A DNA stretch of 64,000 bases from an uncultured Collinsella sp. (GCA_900768795.1 CAAGEH010000020.1:1-64000); one strand, 5' to 3'; numbered from the stretch's first letter, positions 33,747-45,487 are shown. Notes: generated from the letters alone by a model not told the origin. Made by a program: numbers and translations.

Positions 33747-33776
33747 TTGTGGCGCAGAACCAAGGCGTGCTATTGT
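33747..33776 (+). promoter_or_regulatory. Candidate sigma-70 promoter for rpmE
   Basis: TTGTGG (33747-33752) and TATTGT (33771-33776) are 18 bases apart, reading toward rpmE. Both hexamers are partial matches. The leader hairpins start about a dozen bases downstream, which fits a transcription start near 33783. Confidence 0.4.
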
Positions 33777-33787
33777 AGTCAAGTTCA

Positions 33788-33836
33788 GTCTTGGTCGGAA
33801 ACCAAGACGCCTTACGCGCTGATCGGTAACCAGCGC
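33788..33836 (+). promoter_or_regulatory. rpmE leader with two hairpins
   Basis: GTCTTGGT (33788-33795) pairs with ACCAAGAC (33801-33808), and GCGCTG (33816-33821) with CAGCGC (33831-33836). Two hairpins directly upstream of the L31 gene suggest a ribosomal-protein leader. L31 leader motifs, including one restricted to Coriobacteria, have been reported by comparative genomics as I recall; whether this matches needs a covariance search. Confidence 0.5.
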
Positions 33837-33859
33837 CTGACTAAATAAGGAGTCCTACC

Positions 33860-34297
33860 ATGAAGCAGGGAATCCATCCCCAGTATGTCGAGTGCACGGT
33901 GACGTGCTCCTGCGGCAACACCTTTAAGACTCATGCCACCGTGCCTGAGATCAGGGTCGAGCTTTGCAACGAGTGCCATCCGTTCTACACCGGCCAGCAG
34001 AAGTTCGTTGATACCGGTGGACGCGTCCAGCGTTTTGCCGACAAGTTCGGTGGCGCCGCTGCCGCTCAGCTCAAGCGCGCCGAGGAGGCCAAGGCCGCAA
34101 AGGCTGCCAAGGCTGCCGAGGCAGAGGCTGCTCGCAAGGCCGCCGCAGAGGCAAAGGCCGCAGAGAAGGCCAAACGTGCCGAGAAGTTCGCAGCAGAGGC
34201 AGCCAAGAAGGCCGCCGAGGCTCCCGCAGAGGAGGCTCCTGTTGAGGAGGCCGCCGCTGAGGCTCCCGCCGAGGCTATCGAGGCTGCTGCAGAGTAG
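33860..34297 (+). CDS. rpmE: 50S ribosomal protein L31 with long Ala/Lys/Glu tail
   Basis: L31 bridges the two subunits at the central protuberance. Residues 1-65 are zinc-type L31, with Cys16, Cys18, Cys36 and Cys39 as likely ligands and NECHPFYTGQQKFVDTGGRV conserved. A tail of about 80 residues follows, made almost only of Ala, Lys, Glu and some Arg, then Pro and Glu, so the protein is 145 residues, about twice the usual length. AAGGAG precedes the ATG. It is followed by a terminator. Confidence 0.92.
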   Translation: MKQGIHPQYVECTVTCSCGNTFKTHATVPEIRVELCNECHPFYTGQQKFVDTGGRVQRFADKFGGAAAAQLKRAEEAKAAKAAKAAEAEAARKAAAEAKAAEKAKRAEKFAAEAAKKAAEAPAEEAPVEEAAAEAPAEAIEAAAE

Positions 34298-34344
34298 CTT
34301 TCTCAACGGGAAGTTCACGATAGAGCAACTCAAAACGCTCAGAG

Positions 34345-34376
34345 AGGGTCGCATCCAGACGGGTGCGGCCCTTTTT
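34345..34376 (+). terminator. rpmE terminator
   Basis: GGGTCGCATCC (34346-34356) pairs with GGGTGCGGCCC (34361-34371) allowing wobbles, followed by five T residues. It ends the rpmE transcript. Confidence 0.8.
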
Positions 34377-34704
34377 CGTTGGATGTGCCGTCACGGTGCG
34401 CTCGCTGGGCGCGGGTCGCGTTTGGCTTGATGCATGCGCGCCCGATACGCGAACCAAAACATGCTTTTCCACCGGAACAACTTCGGGTGCAATTACGGGT
34501 GGCGGAGATTTTCCCGATGATGCGTCAAGTGAGACGGTCGTCTTAGGACTTGCGTTCGACCTGCGTTCGGCCATCGTAGTAATTACGTGGGGTCTAATAA
34601 CGACCGACTGGCGCGCCCCGTCTTTGGTTAAAGTAGGCTTCGACTGTTTATTCACGCTTCTCGTCTGCTGCGATGAGAAACGATTACGGTAAAGGAAACA
34701 CTAC
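34377..34704 (+). other. secA upstream region without a clear gene
   Basis: About 330 bases between the rpmE terminator and secA. Short open frames exist on both strands (for example minus-strand from 34655), but that one crosses the rpmE terminator and has no family match that I can see. AAAGGAAAC lies just before secA. I see no certain promoter. Confidence 0.4.
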
Positions 34705-37511
<2,807 letters not shown>

Positions 37512-37512
<1 letters not shown>

Positions 37513-38666
37513 TGTCTGATGCCAATATCGTCGATGATGCGGCGCTCGATGCGCTTTCGTCCCGTTTGGACGAGGTGTCGAGCTATCTGCATCTCGACGA
37601 GAAGACCACACGCGTCAAAGCACTCGAGGCAAAAAGTACGGCACCGGGGTTTTGGGACGATGCCGAGCTCGCCCGCTCGGTGATGGCCGAAATCGCCGAC
37701 GCCAAGAGCGATATCTCCGCTGTCGAGGGGGCTCGTTCCGAGCTCGCCGACGCGCGCGCGGCGCTTGATCTTGCTCGCGAAATGGGCGATGACCCCGATG
37801 CAGAGGGTCTTATGGCGGAGGCTGCCGATGCCGTCGACAAGCTCACGCGCGAAATAGACCAGCTCGAGCTTTCGAGCTGGTTCACCGGAGAATTCGACCA
37901 CGGCAACTGCATCGTTACCATCAAACCCGGTCAAGGCGGCCTCGAGGCGCAGGACTGGACCTTCATGCTCTTTAAGATGTACATGAAGTACTGTGCACGC
38001 CGCGGTTGGAAGGTCACCATCAACGATTGCCCCGCCGCAGAGGTCATCGGTATCGACCGCGCCACGTTTACCGTTGAGGGCAAGGATGCGTTCGGCATGC
38101 TTCGTGCCGAAGCGGGCGTTCACCGTCTGGTGCGCATCTCTCCAACGGACGATAAAAAGCGTCGCCAGACGACGTTTGCCGGTGTAGAGGTCATTCCCGT
38201 TCTTCCTAAAGATATCGAAATCGATATTGCCTCCGATGACATTCGGGTCGATGTGTACCATGCAAGCGGCCCCGGCGGACAGGGCGTCAACACGACCGAC
38301 TCCGCCGTGCGCGTGACGCACTTGCCGACGGGTATTGTCGTGACGTGCCAAAACGAGCGCAGCCAGATTCAAAACAAGGCGGCATGCCTCGAGATTCTCA
38401 AAGCGCGCCTCTACGAGCTCGAGCTGCAGAAGCGCGAGGACAAACTCGATGAGATTCGCGGTCCCAAGGCGAACATCGGATTCGGCAATCAGATCAGGAG
38501 CTATGTGCTCTATCCATATCAGATGGTCAAGGATCTTCGCACCGGCGTGGAGACGGGGGACCCGGATTCCGTGCTCGAGGACGGCGACCTCGACCCGTTC
38601 ATCATCGGTTACCATCGTTGGGCGACCGGCAAAGGCGACGCCGATGCTTCGAGTTCGGCGAATTAA
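37512..38666 (+). CDS. prfB: Peptide chain release factor 2
   Basis: RF2 ends translation at UGA and UAA. The 384-residue protein has the peptidyl-hydrolysis GGQ at 255-257. At residues 210-212 the stop-reading tripeptide is Ser-Pro-Thr, where RF2 normally has Ser-Pro-Phe; the 45-residue distance to GGQ matches E. coli, so the alignment is secure. No programmed frameshift is needed: the gene is open from its ATG, as usual in actinobacteria. It overlaps the secA stop by one base. The C-terminus has a short Ala/Ser tail. TGA stops are rare in this window. Confidence 0.95.
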
Positions 38667-38727
38667 TCTGAAAAATTAGGCAGGAGCCGTCCGATGGCTT
38701 TTAGCGATCTTCGGGTTTTCACGGTTG

Positions 38728-38755
38728 GGGGAGAGCATTTGCTCTCCCTTTTTTC
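38728..38755 (+). terminator. prfB terminator
   Basis: GGGAGAGC (38729-38736), loop ATTT, and GCTCTCCC (38741-38748) followed by TTTTTT form a perfect intrinsic terminator ending the secA-prfB transcript. Confidence 0.93.
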
Positions 38756-38771
38756 ATTAAGATGAACTGTA

Positions 38772-38800
38772 TTGACTATATATACGAATATACGTATATT
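38772..38800 (+). promoter_or_regulatory. Strong promoter for the transketolase genes
   Basis: TTGACT (38772-38777) and TATATT (38795-38800) are 17 bases apart, the best sigma-70-type match in the window. A perfect 14-base palindrome AATATACGTATATT (38787-38800) overlaps the -10, and may be bound by a repressor. This places a leader of about 260 bases before the first transketolase gene. Confidence 0.65.
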
Positions 38801-38845
38801 TACATATAACGGCTCGACTATTCGTCACACGTTGTCTGCATATTT

Positions 38846-38914
38846 TGGTAAAACGATTATCCCCGTGTTTTCCTGCGAAATTATTGTCCGACCGTTTGGT
38901 AAAACGTTTAGCAG
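38846..38914 (+). promoter_or_regulatory. Pair of LacI-like boxes in the tkt leader
   Basis: TGGTAAAACGATTATCC (38846-38862) and TGGTAAAACGTTTAGCA (38898-38914) share their first ten bases; the second reads as TGGTAAA-ACG-TTTAGCA, a near-palindrome like LacI/CcpA-type operators. Their 52-base spacing equals five helical turns. They lie downstream of the promoter, as roadblock or looping sites would. Confidence 0.45.
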
Positions 38915-39065
38915 TGGGGCCCAAAATGCCAAGTATGCAGGTCGCGTGCTTAGTTGACTGATATAGTGAACCCGTTTTCTGTATAGGCCACACCATGCGA
39001 AGGGATGGAAATGGCACAAGAGCAAGGCGCAATGAGCGCGCTTGGCGCGACGAGGGGGTCCGACC

Positions 39066-39896
39066 ATGACTAACGAGGAACTCGCCAAGGTCGCTAACGA
39101 AGTTCGTAAGGGAATTATCGTTGGTACGCACGCGGCCAAATCGGGCCATCCGGGCGGTTCGCTCGGCTCGGCAGACATCATGACCTACCTCTATTTTGAG
39201 GAAATGGGCATCGACCCTGCCGATCCCGACAAAGCCGATCGCGACCGTTTTGTGCTTTCAAAGGGTCATTGCGCCCCCGGTCTCTACGCCGTTCTCGCTG
39301 AACGCGGGTTCTTCCCCAAGGACGAGCTTCCTACGCTTCGCCATATCGGCAGCCGCCTTCAGGGCCATCCCAATATGAACGACACTCCGGGCGTCGATAT
39401 GTCCACGGGCTCTCTGGGCCAGGGCATCTCCGCGGCAACCGGCATGGCGCTTGCCGCAAAGCACTGGGGCGATGCGTATCGCACGTACTGCCTGCTGGGT
39501 GACGGCGAGATCGAGGAAGGTCAGGTATGGGAAGCGGCGATGTTCGCCGGCAACCATAAGCTCGACAACCTCTGCCTGATTGTCGACCACAACGGCTTGC
39601 AGATCGACGGTACCATCGACGAGGTCAATTCCGCCATGCCGATCGCCGATAAATTCCGCGCTTTCAAGTTCCATGTCGTCGAGCTCGCAGACGGTAACGA
39701 TTTCGATCAGCTTCGCGCTGCCTTTGCCGAGGCTCGTGCCACCAAGGGCATGCCAACCTGCATCGTCGCCGATACGGTCAAAGGCAAGGGCGTCTCGTTT
39801 ATGGAGGACCAGGTCGGCTGGCACGGCAAAGCCCCCAACGACGATCAGTTCGAGCAGGCCATGGCGGAGCTTACCGCCGCAGGGAAGGAGCTCTAA
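39066..39896 (+). CDS. Transketolase N-terminal subunit
   Basis: Half of a split transketolase, which moves two-carbon units between sugar phosphates in the pentose phosphate pathway using thiamine diphosphate. The 276-residue protein has the diphosphate-binding GDGEIEEGQVWEA motif ending in VDHNGLQIDG, and KSGHPGGSLG near the start. GAGGGGG precedes the ATG at 39066. The partner half starts two bases after its stop. A split enzyme of this kind is common in Gram-positive and archaeal genomes. Confidence 0.94.
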   Translation: MTNEELAKVANEVRKGIIVGTHAAKSGHPGGSLGSADIMTYLYFEEMGIDPADPDKADRDRFVLSKGHCAPGLYAVLAERGFFPKDELPTLRHIGSRLQGHPNMNDTPGVDMSTGSLGQGISAATGMALAAKHWGDAYRTYCLLGDGEIEEGQVWEAAMFAGNHKLDNLCLIVDHNGLQIDGTIDEVNSAMPIADKFRAFKFHVVELADGNDFDQLRAAFAEARATKGMPTCIVADTVKGKGVSFMEDQVGWHGKAPNDDQFEQAMAELTAAGKEL

Positions 39897-39898
39897 TC

Positions 39899-40843
39899 AT
39901 GGCAGATGTCAAAAAGGTCGCCACGCGTGTGAGCTACGGCGAGGCTCTCGTCGAGCTGGGCGCCGAGCACGATGACTTCGTTGTTCTCGATGCCGATCTC
40001 GCCGCTGCGACGCAGACCGGCAGATTCAAGGCCGCCTATCCCGATCGCTTTTTCGATGCAGGCATCGCTGAGTGCAACCTTATGGGCCTTGCTGCGGGTA
40101 TCGCCGCCACGGGCCGCACTGCTTTTGCGAGTTCGTTCGCGATGTTCGCCGCCGGTCGCGCTTATGAGCAGGTGCGCAATTCCATCGGGTATCCGCACCT
40201 CAACGTTAAGATCGGCGCCACGCATGCCGGCATTTCGGTGGGCGAGGACGGTGCCACGCATCAGTGCCTCGAGGATATCGCGCTTATGCGCGTGATTCCG
40301 GGCATGACCGTGGTGGTTCCCTCCGACGACGTTGAGGCACGCGCTGTCGTTCGCGCCGCCTATGAGCTCGACGGCCCCGTTTACATGCGCTTCGCTCGTC
40401 TTGCTTCCCCCGTGATCAACGATCCCGACACGTACAAATTCGAGATGGGCAAGGGCATCGTGATGCGCGAGGGCACCGACGTCACCATCGTTGCGTGCGG
40501 TCTTATGGTCTCCGAGGCGCTCGACGCCGCCGAGGCACTTGCGTCAGAGGGCATTTCCGCTGAGGTCATCAATATGCACACGGTGAAACCTATCGATGCC
40601 GACCTGATTGTGAAGAGCGCCACCAAGACCGGTCACGTGGTCACGGTCGAGGAACATTCCGTGATCGGCGGCTTGGGCAGCGCGGTTGCCGATGTTCTGT
40701 GCGAGCAGGCTCCCACGCCACTTGTGAAGATCGGTGTGCAGGACGTGTTCGGCGAGTCCGGTCCCGGTGCCGAGCTGCTGCATGTATACGGTCTGGATGC
40801 CGCACATATCGCCGAAACGGTTCGCGCTGCGCTTTCCGAGTAG
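39899..40843 (+). CDS. Transketolase C-terminal subunit
   Basis: The second half of the split enzyme, 314 residues: a pyrimidine-binding domain with FDAGIAECNLMGLAAGIA (the Glu that activates thiamine) and the C-terminal domain with VVTVEEHSVIGGLGSAVADV. The GEDGATHQCLEDIALMRVIP segment is typical. It follows the N-terminal gene by two bases, giving equal expression of the two subunits. Similar sequences are sometimes annotated as 1-deoxyxylulose-5-phosphate synthase-like, but the split arrangement favours transketolase. Confidence 0.94.
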   Translation: MADVKKVATRVSYGEALVELGAEHDDFVVLDADLAAATQTGRFKAAYPDRFFDAGIAECNLMGLAAGIAATGRTAFASSFAMFAAGRAYEQVRNSIGYPHLNVKIGATHAGISVGEDGATHQCLEDIALMRVIPGMTVVVPSDDVEARAVVRAAYELDGPVYMRFARLASPVINDPDTYKFEMGKGIVMREGTDVTIVACGLMVSEALDAAEALASEGISAEVINMHTVKPIDADLIVKSATKTGHVVTVEEHSVIGGLGSAVADVLCEQAPTPLVKIGVQDVFGESGPGAELLHVYGLDAAHIAETVRAALSE

Positions 40844-40907
40844 GTGCTCGACCGCTGCCTCGGGGAGTCGTCATTCCCTGAAGCTGTCAATGCGATATCC
40901 ATAGAAC

Positions 40908-40937
40908 GCGGAGCCCGATCATTTGGCCGGGTTCCGC
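40908..40937 (+). terminator. Probable terminator after the tkt genes
   Basis: GCGGAGCCCG (40908-40917) pairs with CGGGTTCCGC (40928-40937) with one wobble. ATTTGCATAT follows, a weak T-run, so termination may be partial. Confidence 0.5.
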
Positions 40938-41086
40938 ATTTGCATATAGGGTGTCGCTTGCGAGGTGTGAGCGACAAGTACGTGAATTTGCATGTTTAGA
41001 TACGCGCGTGCGCGCGGGGAACCTGTTCCGTTTTTGCGTATATGGGGCTCGAGTCGTGTATTCGCGCATATGAAACGGCCGAGTGC

Positions 41087-41095
41087 TGGTATGAT
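41087..41095 (+). promoter_or_regulatory. Extended -10 promoter candidate for ftsE
   Basis: TGGTATGAT at 41087-41095 fits an extended -10 (TGnTATGAT) about 44 bases upstream of the ftsE GTG. No good -35 is seen, which is common for extended -10 promoters. Confidence 0.45.
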
Positions 41096-41138
41096 AAACG
41101 CGCTCATGTAGTTTAAACGCACGACAGAAGGAGCACCA

Positions 41139-42308
41139 GTGGGTAACCACTTCCGTACATCTAGTGCGGAACCGGTTTCCAATGGCTCGGCGCAGCCGAG
41201 TTCCGTGGAAACCCGTTTCGGCACCTCGGACCAAGTCGGTCCGATGCAGGCGCAGCCCCTGCAACAACAGCAACAAACAGCATCAGAGACCGCCGATCCG
41301 TTTGCGTACCACAGCGCTGATGCCGTGAGCGCCGCCGGGTTTGTCGCACAGACCGCTCAGCAGCCGGTCGTCAACGTTCCCGATCCGGCTCAGGCGACGA
41401 CGTCTGCGCAGCTTTCCGGTTCGTTCGCGGGCATTCCCGATCCTGCGGCTCCCGCCGCTCCGGCAGAGCCGACGGTTGATGCGGACCAGGCTGAGGAGGT
41501 CGCAAGTCTCGAGCAGGCGCTCGACAACCCCGATTTCACATCGGTGTTTTCGCCTGCGGACCTAAAGTCCTCACGTAAGAAGATGGCGCGTCAGGCGGGC
41601 GTCGAGCCCGTCGTCCTGCTGGAGCACGTCACCAAGATCTACCCTGCGCAGCCCAACAAGCCCGCTCTCGACGACATCAACATCGAGATCTATCCGGGCG
41701 AGTTCGTCTTCCTCGTCGGTCACTCCGGTTCGGGCAAGACCACGTTGCTTTCGACCATCAACCGCGATGTCAAGCCCACGAGCGGACGCATCTTGGTTGC
41801 AGGTCAGGACCTCATGAAGATCAGCAACCGCAAGGTTCCGTTCCTGCGTCGTCAGATCGGCGCGGTGTTCCAGGACTTCAAGCTCCTGCCGCAGAAGACC
41901 GCATATCAGAACGTCGCATTTGCCCTGCAGTGCATCGGCAAACCGCGTGGCGTCATCCGTAGCCAGGTCCCCGAGGTGCTTCGCCTCGTCGGCCTTGCCG
42001 ACCAGATGGACTCGCTGCCCGATCAGCTTTCCGGCGGCGAGCAGCAGCGCGTCGCCGTTGCCCGCGCAATGGTCAATCGCCCGCCGCTGCTTATCTGCGA
42101 CGAGCCCACCGGTAACCTCGACCCGGCGATTTCACTCGGCATCATGAAGCTGCTTGAGCGCATCAATCGTACGGGCACAACGGTTATCGTCGCAACGCAC
42201 GACCGTGCGATGGTCGACTCCATGCGCCGCCGCGTTATCGCGCTCGAGGCCGGCCATGTCATTCGAGATCAGGAGAGGGGAGGTTATGGCGACTATGGCA
42301 CCAAGTAA
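41139..42308 (+). CDS. ftsE: Cell division ATPase FtsE with long N-terminal extension
   Basis: FtsE is the ATPase that, with FtsX, controls peptidoglycan hydrolases at division. The ABC domain occupies residues 157-389, with Walker A GHSGSGKTT (194-202), LSGGEQQR and Walker B LLICDEPTGNLD. Before it lie about 155 residues rich in Ala, Gln, Pro and Ser (including QQQQQ at 42-46) with no fold apparent; usual FtsE is about 225 residues. The GTG at 41139 has AGAAGGAG upstream, so the extension seems translated. ftsX overlaps its end by 23 bases. Confidence 0.92.
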   Translation: MGNHFRTSSAEPVSNGSAQPSSVETRFGTSDQVGPMQAQPLQQQQQTASETADPFAYHSADAVSAAGFVAQTAQQPVVNVPDPAQATTSAQLSGSFAGIPDPAAPAAPAEPTVDADQAEEVASLEQALDNPDFTSVFSPADLKSSRKKMARQAGVEPVVLLEHVTKIYPAQPNKPALDDINIEIYPGEFVFLVGHSGSGKTTLLSTINRDVKPTSGRILVAGQDLMKISNRKVPFLRRQIGAVFQDFKLLPQKTAYQNVAFALQCIGKPRGVIRSQVPEVLRLVGLADQMDSLPDQLSGGEQQRVAVARAMVNRPPLLICDEPTGNLDPAISLGIMKLLERINRTGTTVIVATHDRAMVDSMRRRVIALEAGHVIRDQERGGYGDYGTK

Positions 42309-43215
42309 TATCGGTTATTCCGTCAAAGAGGCGCTGAGCCACTTCTTCCGTAACTGGACCACTTCCATCGGCGCCGTTATCACCATCTTCCTTTCGCTGT
42401 TCATCATCGGCCTATTCGTTATGGGCTCCGCGATGATCAACTCCGTTATCGGCTCGGTCGAGGATCAGGTCACCATCAACGCGTTCATCTCGGATCAGGC
42501 GTCCGACGCCGACGTCAAGAAGTTCGAGGAAGAGCTCAAGGGCTGGAAGAACGTCAAAGAGGTCACCTTCAAGTCCAAGGACGATGCCCTCAAGGAGTAC
42601 ACCTCCAAGATCTCGAACAACGCCGACGCCACGCTTTCGGCGCTCGACGGCAACAACCCGCTGCCGCGTTCGTTCTCGATCAAGATGGACCAGCCCTCGC
42701 ATGTCGAGAGCACGGCCAACAAGATCAAGAGCAACAAGCTCTTCAAGAAGATCGTCGATGACGGCGATGTCAACGAGAGCGTTGTGTACGGTCAGAAAGA
42801 AGTCGCACGCCTCTTCCAGATCACCAACTACATCCGTATCGCCGCGGTCGTGTTGGTTGCGCTTTTGACGTTCATCGCGTTCATCTTCATCAACAACACT
42901 ATTCGCCTGTCGATCACGGCGCGCCGTCGCGAGATCGCCATCATGCGCTTGGTCGGCGCCTCCAACGGCTTCATTCGCGGGCCGTTCATCACCGAGGGCA
43001 TCTTCCAGGCCATTCTCGGCGCCCTGTGCTCCATCGGCGTTCTCGAACTGTTTCGCAACCTGCTCGTCCCGCGCCTGCAGGAGAACGTCAACTGGATGAA
43101 CCTCACGCTGCCGCTCAGCTACTACCTTGTGACGTATGCGGCACTGCTCATCATCGGTGCGCTCATCGGCCTGTTCGGCTCCGCCATCGCAATGAGGCGC
43201 TACCTCAAGGTCTAA
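42286..43215 (+). CDS. ftsX: Cell division protein FtsX
   Basis: FtsX is the membrane partner of FtsE and relays its ATPase cycle to wall hydrolases outside. The 309-residue protein has a first membrane helix (TIFLSLFIIGLFVMGSAMI, about residues 26-44), an outer domain of about 130 residues, and three C-terminal helices with the motif ARRREIAIMRLVGASNGFI. The ATG at 42286 follows AGGAGAGGGGAGG; another at 42295 is possible. It overlaps ftsE, as usual for this pair. Confidence 0.94.
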   Translation: MATMAPSNIGYSVKEALSHFFRNWTTSIGAVITIFLSLFIIGLFVMGSAMINSVIGSVEDQVTINAFISDQASDADVKKFEEELKGWKNVKEVTFKSKDDALKEYTSKISNNADATLSALDGNNPLPRSFSIKMDQPSHVESTANKIKSNKLFKKIVDDGDVNESVVYGQKEVARLFQITNYIRIAAVVLVALLTFIAFIFINNTIRLSITARRREIAIMRLVGASNGFIRGPFITEGIFQAILGALCSIGVLELFRNLLVPRLQENVNWMNLTLPLSYYLVTYAALLIIGALIGLFGSAIAMRRYLKV

Positions 43216-43245
43216 AGGGCAAAGAGGGCAGATATTCAGCTTGAT

Positions 43246-43279
43246 AGGGGAGTCTCGCTTGTGCGAGGCCCCCTTTCTT
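43246..43279 (+). terminator. ftsX terminator
   Basis: AGGGGAGTCTCGC pairs with GCGAGGCCCCCT around a TTGT loop (43246-43274), followed by TTCTTTTTC. This ends the ftsEX transcript shortly before the rnr gene. Confidence 0.7.
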
Positions 43280-43384
43280 TTTCTGGTCCTGCTTTCGTTT
43301 GCGGGGGTGATTCTTGACGCTCCCTTGAGCGATGCCATGCGCGCGTTCGATAGAATGGAAGCGAATCATTTGGGAGGAGGCCCC

Positions 43385-45487
43385 GTGGGTCGAGGTCATA
43401 GTAAAAAAGCTAAGCGCATTCCGCATAGAAAGCCGCAGCACCCGAGCGTCGTGGGACGCGTGTCGCTTACCGAACACAGCGCCTATATCTGCACTGATGA
43501 GGGTGACTACAAAATTCAAGGCCGTGGTAAGCGAGAGGTGATGGAGGGCGATATCGTCGCCTTCAGCGTGATGTCAGGTCCTCGGGGCGACCGCCGTGCA
43601 CGCGTGGTGAGCGTGGTCGAGCACGCTACCGATAGCATCGTCGGAACCTATGATGTAGCTGGCCCCTTGGGGACGATTCGTCCGCTCGATTCGCGTCTGC
43701 ACGCTGACTTCTTTATCTTGCCCGAGGATACCTCCGCGGCGCGCTTGGACGTGGAGACGGGTGACGTGTGCGTGGCGCGCATCCTTGCGTACCCCGACCA
43801 TATGGAGTCGGGGCAGGTGACAATCGAGCGCAAAATCGGCGCACTCGATGCCCCCGACGTGGGCGTGCAGTATGTCATGAGTCGTTACGGTCTTACCGAT
43901 TCATATCCTGAACAGGCGCTTCATGAAGCAGAAGGGCTTTCGCTCGATGTCGAGGGAGCTCTTAAAGATCCCCTGCGCCGCGATATCCGCGATCGTTTTC
44001 TGATCACGATCGATCCGATCGATGCGCGCGACTTCGATGACGCCATCTCTATTGAGCGCACGGCGGACGGCGGCTATGCGCTGGGTGTCCATATCGCCGA
44101 CGTATCCAATTACGTCGCGTGGGACAGCCATATCGATATCGAGGCGCGTCGGAGATCGACATCGGTCTATCTGGCGGATCGCGTGCTCCCCATGCTACCC
44201 GAGCGCCTGTCCAACGATTTGTGCTCCCTTGTGCCCGATCGGGACCGTTTGGCGTTTACGGTCGATATCGAGCTTTCCGCCACAGGCGAGGTCCGCTCCT
44301 TTACGCCGTATCCGAGTGTGATCCGCTCGCGCGTGCGCGCGGACTACGAGGCTGCAGACGCCCTGCTCGGGCATGCGGGCGTGATTGCCGTCCCCGACGA
44401 GGGAATCGATGAGGATGCCCTTGCGCGCGGGCTAGCCTGTGCAGAGGCGGCGGCAGCGGCGGGTCGCGATTTGACCGAGTTCTTGTCATCTGCCAACGAG
44501 CTCGCGGGGCTTCGCCAGCGCCTCCGCCGTGCTCGCGGGTCGGTTGATTTCGATACGGCGGAGATGCATGTGCTGCTGGGTCCCGACGGTCTGCCCGAGC
44601 GTATCGTCCCCCGACATCGCACGCACGCCACGGGGCTCATCGAGGAGGCGATGCTCCTCGCAAACGAGTGCGTGGCGCAGAAGCTCGCTGACCTCGACAT
44701 CGAGGCAGCCTTTCGCGTGCATGAGCCGCCTTCTCCCGATAGTCTGCATGCAGCTGCGTCGACGCTCACCGAGCTCGGCATCGTTTCCAACGAGGAAGCG
44801 CTTGGAATCGGTGCCGGCAACCAGGACACGATGCAACGTGTGCTCGATCGTACGCACGGGACGCCATCCGCACCGCTCGTCAACACGCTTTTGCTGCGCG
44901 CGATGCAGCGTGCGCTTTACAAGCCCAAGAATGAGGGGCACTACGCGTTGGGCGCGCATGCCTATTGCCACTTTACGAGTCCGATTCGGCGATATCCCGA
45001 CCTTATCGTGCACCGTGCGCTCAAACTCCAGCTTGAGTTCGAACAAGGGGGGCCGACGCTTGCACGTCGCGTGGCGCCCCGTTTGGTCGGGGAGGGTCGC
45101 ACGTCCATGATGAGGATGCTCCCGCAACTCTGCCGCGATGCAAGCGACCGTGAACGGTCTGCGGACTCGGCGGCCTCGGCAACGCAGAAGATCAAAGTGG
45201 CTCAGTATTACGAGGACCATCTGGGAGAGCGCGAGACGGGGACGATTTCGTGGGTGACGTCGATGGGCCTGTTCGTCCGCTTGGATTCAACTCAGGTGGA
45301 GGGACTCGTTCCCATAAAAAGTCTGGGACATGAATGGTTCGACCTTGACGAGGCGGAGCTTGCGCTCACGGGAGCCGATACGGGCACACGCTACGAGCTC
45401 GGTCAGCGCGTGATCGTCGAGATCGCCTCCGTAAACACCGTGCGTGGACATCTCGATTTTGCGCTCGTCCATGCCATGGATGCGTGA
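43385..45487 (+). CDS. rnr: Ribonuclease R family exoribonuclease
   Basis: A 3'-5' exoribonuclease that degrades structured RNA, and with SmpB-tmRNA removes faulty mRNA. From the GTG at 43385 (GGAGGAGG upstream) it has 700 residues: an N-terminal cold-shock-like region, the RNB catalytic domain with IDARDFDDAISIE and RFSF-type YCHFTSPIRRYPDL, and a C-terminal S1 domain (GTISWVTSMGLFVRL). Basic residues sit at both ends. smpB is only two genes downstream, in line with the functional link. It stops at TGA. Confidence 0.92.
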   Translation: MGRGHSKKAKRIPHRKPQHPSVVGRVSLTEHSAYICTDEGDYKIQGRGKREVMEGDIVAFSVMSGPRGDRRARVVSVVEHATDSIVGTYDVAGPLGTIRPLDSRLHADFFILPEDTSAARLDVETGDVCVARILAYPDHMESGQVTIERKIGALDAPDVGVQYVMSRYGLTDSYPEQALHEAEGLSLDVEGALKDPLRRDIRDRFLITIDPIDARDFDDAISIERTADGGYALGVHIADVSNYVAWDSHIDIEARRRSTSVYLADRVLPMLPERLSNDLCSLVPDRDRLAFTVDIELSATGEVRSFTPYPSVIRSRVRADYEAADALLGHAGVIAVPDEGIDEDALARGLACAEAAAAAGRDLTEFLSSANELAGLRQRLRRARGSVDFDTAEMHVLLGPDGLPERIVPRHRTHATGLIEEAMLLANECVAQKLADLDIEAAFRVHEPPSPDSLHAAASTLTELGIVSNEEALGIGAGNQDTMQRVLDRTHGTPSAPLVNTLLLRAMQRALYKPKNEGHYALGAHAYCHFTSPIRRYPDLIVHRALKLQLEFEQGGPTLARRVAPRLVGEGRTSMMRMLPQLCRDASDRERSADSAASATQKIKVAQYYEDHLGERETGTISWVTSMGLFVRLDSTQVEGLVPIKSLGHEWFDLDEAELALTGADTGTRYELGQRVIVEIASVNTVRGHLDFALVHAMDA

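Noticed and set aside
34275..34655. 126-codon minus-strand frame before secA
   Set aside because: It crosses the rpmE stop and terminator, has no good ribosome site and matches nothing I know.
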